This document shows, piece by piece, positions 62,170 to 64,000 of a stretch of DNA of 64,000 bases; positions within the stretch are counted from its first letter, which is position 1; each line of letters begins with the position of its first letter. The position numbers were made by a program, and so were the translations under genes. A model generated the notes under the pieces. The model searched no databases. It was not told the DNA's origin and worked only from the letters and a program-made list of their open reading frames with translations. The stretch is from Blastomussa wellsi (taxonomy: Eukaryota > Cnidaria > Anthozoa > Scleractinia > Plerogyridae), in the NCBI GenBank assembly GCA_947652115.1, contig OX393564.1, forward strand, positions 18,065,662 to 18,129,661, written 5' to 3'.

Positions 62170-62413
62170 ATGGAAAAGTTAACCGAGTACGACGATGAAG
62201 TCAACGGCGGCGTCAAGTACAAATTAAGACATTTCACAAAGTTTAAAATTTTACTTTTGGTTACCACGATTTTCATCGTGCTGTCGATCATATTCATAAT
62301 ATTATTCGCCGTCGAGAAATCCAAAGATCACAAACCAGCGATCAAGCCGGCACAGCTTCCAACACGAGGACAAACATATTGCGGAACCAAAGCATGTCTT
62401 CTTGCTTCGCTAG
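62170..62413 (+). CDS. M13-like metallopeptidase N-terminal exon C
   Basis: The ATG at 62170 gives a ~29-residue cytosolic tail (MEKLTEYDDEVNGGVKYKLR), a membrane segment (ILLLVTTIFIVLSIIFIILF, ~31-52), a Lys/Pro stalk, and YCGTKACLLASL. The donor ctag|GTGAGC at 62414 is phase 1, as in exons A and B, and the C-terminal motif is almost that of exon B. The frame is open upstream without ATG, so this ATG is the simplest start. No catalytic M13 exon is visible in the remaining 1.6 kb; the body of the gene would lie beyond the right edge. Confidence 0.6.
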
Positions 62414-62419
62414 GTGAGC

Positions 62420-63115
62420 GTTTTGTCTAGATCTATTGGCTAGCTTGGTTGATTAAGCAATGTAAGCTAGGCGTTAATTAATTCGAGATGAAATGCTCGG
62501 TTGACAAGGCCCCTTAGTTTGTTTTTCACCTGTAATTTGTTGCGTGACGTACAATACGCGTGGCGTTATTACATTTATGGCGGAAAACGTTTACAACAGT
62601 AAGTAGTCGACGGGATTAATTTTAGCTGCATTTAAAACGTATTTCAATTTAAAGCGCTGCGATTGTCATTTTATCGACTTTTGCGGCGTCAGTGTTTGCA
62701 GAAATATCTATTTTTTCGTTGATGTATAATCAATGGCGTTATGTAGGGCTTGGGAGGCGAGAATCGTTTTTATTTCGCGCGTACAACACAAGCCAAATAT
62801 ACCCAGGCGGTTAGAAAAGACAAAGACAAAGTACAAACGATAGAGTCTAATTATATTTAATGATCAGAAGACATGCATCTTTTCATTTAAATATTGTTCA
62901 AGCAGGCTCAAGGCATGTTTGACGTCATATCACTCAGACATGGGTGAGTGGTTCTGCTTGGTATCGTATATAGGATGTCACGCTTCGATAAAACGCAACA
63001 ACTACAGCTGATTCTTGTGAGATTAAGTTTAAATTGCTGAGATTCTGGCACTGGTTAATCAAATGTCCAGCTTTACTTTTTTTTTTTGTCAAATTTCCTG
63101 AAAATTGCTCCTGCA
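62420..63115. other. No gene seen
   Basis: Presumed intron after exon C. No recognised motif. Confidence 0.45.
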
Positions 63116-63130
63116 TGCATTGCGTGCCGT

Positions 63131-63194
63131 ACTCTGCGAGCAGAGGTCCCTTCGATCTTCCTAGAAATCGAAAGGGACCTCTGCTCGTAGGGTA
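63131..63194. mobile_element. Hairpin MITE with 10-bp target duplication
   Basis: cgagcagaggtcccttcgat pairs with atcgaaagggacctctgctc over a short loop. The flanking tgcgtgccgt at 63121-63130 and 63195-63204 is a direct duplication. Non-coding. Confidence 0.75.
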
Positions 63195-63209
63195 TGCGTG
63201 CCGTGTATT

Positions 63210-64000
63210 TAAAGGACGAAGCGTCTCTACGAACAGCGCGAGGGGTGGGGGGCGGAGGGGGGGAAGGGATGGTGGGCGTTTGTTTGCAACCTTCATTCAA
63301 ACGCGTTCGTTTCGCTCTATTAATATAATATACACAGCTTTTATAGTCCAACGTTTGGTTTTATTTTGTTGAATTGTCAAATGCTTATCATCAACGGAAC
63401 TTCAGCATCATCGATCGTTTTCAGTTTGTTTCCATTGGTGCCAATCCATCACTGTTATAGGCTAATGAGCATAAATGAACTACTACACTCCGACCACTAG
63501 TTAGTGTTACTGTTGCATAGGCAGTGGAGCAGGGGGGTTGGGGCGGGGCTGCATCCCCCCCAAACGGGGGTACCAATTATTGCTGTATCGCTGTCACAAT
63601 ATAAAATTCAGTTGCACATAACATCGCGAAAATAACATTCAATCTGAACATACATACTTTTGACTTTCCCCAAAGATGCTTTTCAAAGACAATAATTTAA
63701 ATTTAAATAAGTGCAAAAATGAAAATAAGATTGTAACACTGAAACATCTACTTCAAGGACCCTAAACACTTATTTACACTAATACTTAAGAATCTATAAC
63801 TGATCGCGAATTTGCAACATGGAAGCGAAGTAACAACATTGCATTATTCAACTATCCAAAATCCTACAGAAATTTCAGATCACATTAGCGAGACAGCTTG
63901 CTACTTGATGTATAGAAGAAAGCGAACCCCATATATATAGTTCACAGTTTGCAGGCGGTGGAACGTAGATTCGCCTCCTATGCGTACGCTCGAATCGTTT
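63210..64000. other. No gene seen
   Basis: A G-rich patch at 63238-63270 and ordinary AT-rich sequence run to the window edge. No M13 exon was recognised. Confidence 0.45.

Overview
This is a eukaryotic, animal-type nuclear genomic window. The genes are split into short exons with GT-AG junctions that I could phase by hand, most of the DNA is intronic or intergenic, and transposable elements and foldback repeats are dense and varied. The mixture seen here (PIF/Harbinger pair, GIY-YIG Penelope-like element, tRNA-derived SINEs, many short inverted-repeat elements, abundant tacatgta words) is what I would expect of a cnidarian such as a stony coral or anemone. That placement is an inference; no marker in the window names a species.

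Layout: 0.6-5.4 kb is a nearly complete PIF/Harbinger DNA transposon with matching terminal inverted repeats, a Myb/SANT-like protein gene (+) and a DDE nuclease gene (-). It lies just upstream of the last exon of a sulfotransferase gene (5.94-6.28 kb). A decayed L1/Tx1-like LINE on the minus strand fills 6.4-11.5 kb. A 20-bp minisatellite of about 1.9 kb follows (13.0-14.9 kb). A nine-exon PIM-family protein kinase gene runs on the minus strand (16.4-20.5 kb). After a repeat-rich gap comes a complete four-exon sulfotransferase gene (+, 27.9-31.8 kb), a paralogue of the 5.9 kb exon, with a Penelope-like fragment in its second coding intron. Splicing factor 3b subunit 4 (SF3B4, -, 34.5-47.7 kb) can be rebuilt completely from nine coding exons (422 residues); its introns carry two large TA-flanked inverted-repeat elements, a SINE cluster and several short foldbacks. 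From 51 kb to the right edge there are three separate exons (51.5, 56.6 and 62.2 kb), each encoding a cytosolic tail, one membrane anchor and the first cysteine pair of what looks like an M13 (neprilysin/ECE-like) metallopeptidase. All three end in the same splice phase and no catalytic exons are seen between them.

Points most worth attention: (1) the three interchangeable M13-like first exons; (2) a short, retrotransposed repeat family with long target-site duplications, twin-priming-like inversions and a hammerhead-ribozyme-like core, the same core also being present at the end of the Penelope-like element; (3) the sulfotransferase pair with a 108-bp identical block; (4) the 20-bp array with an internal higher-order duplication of about 0.63 kb; (5) a possible intron-retention C-terminus in SF3B4. 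All splice sites were called by eye and need transcript data.
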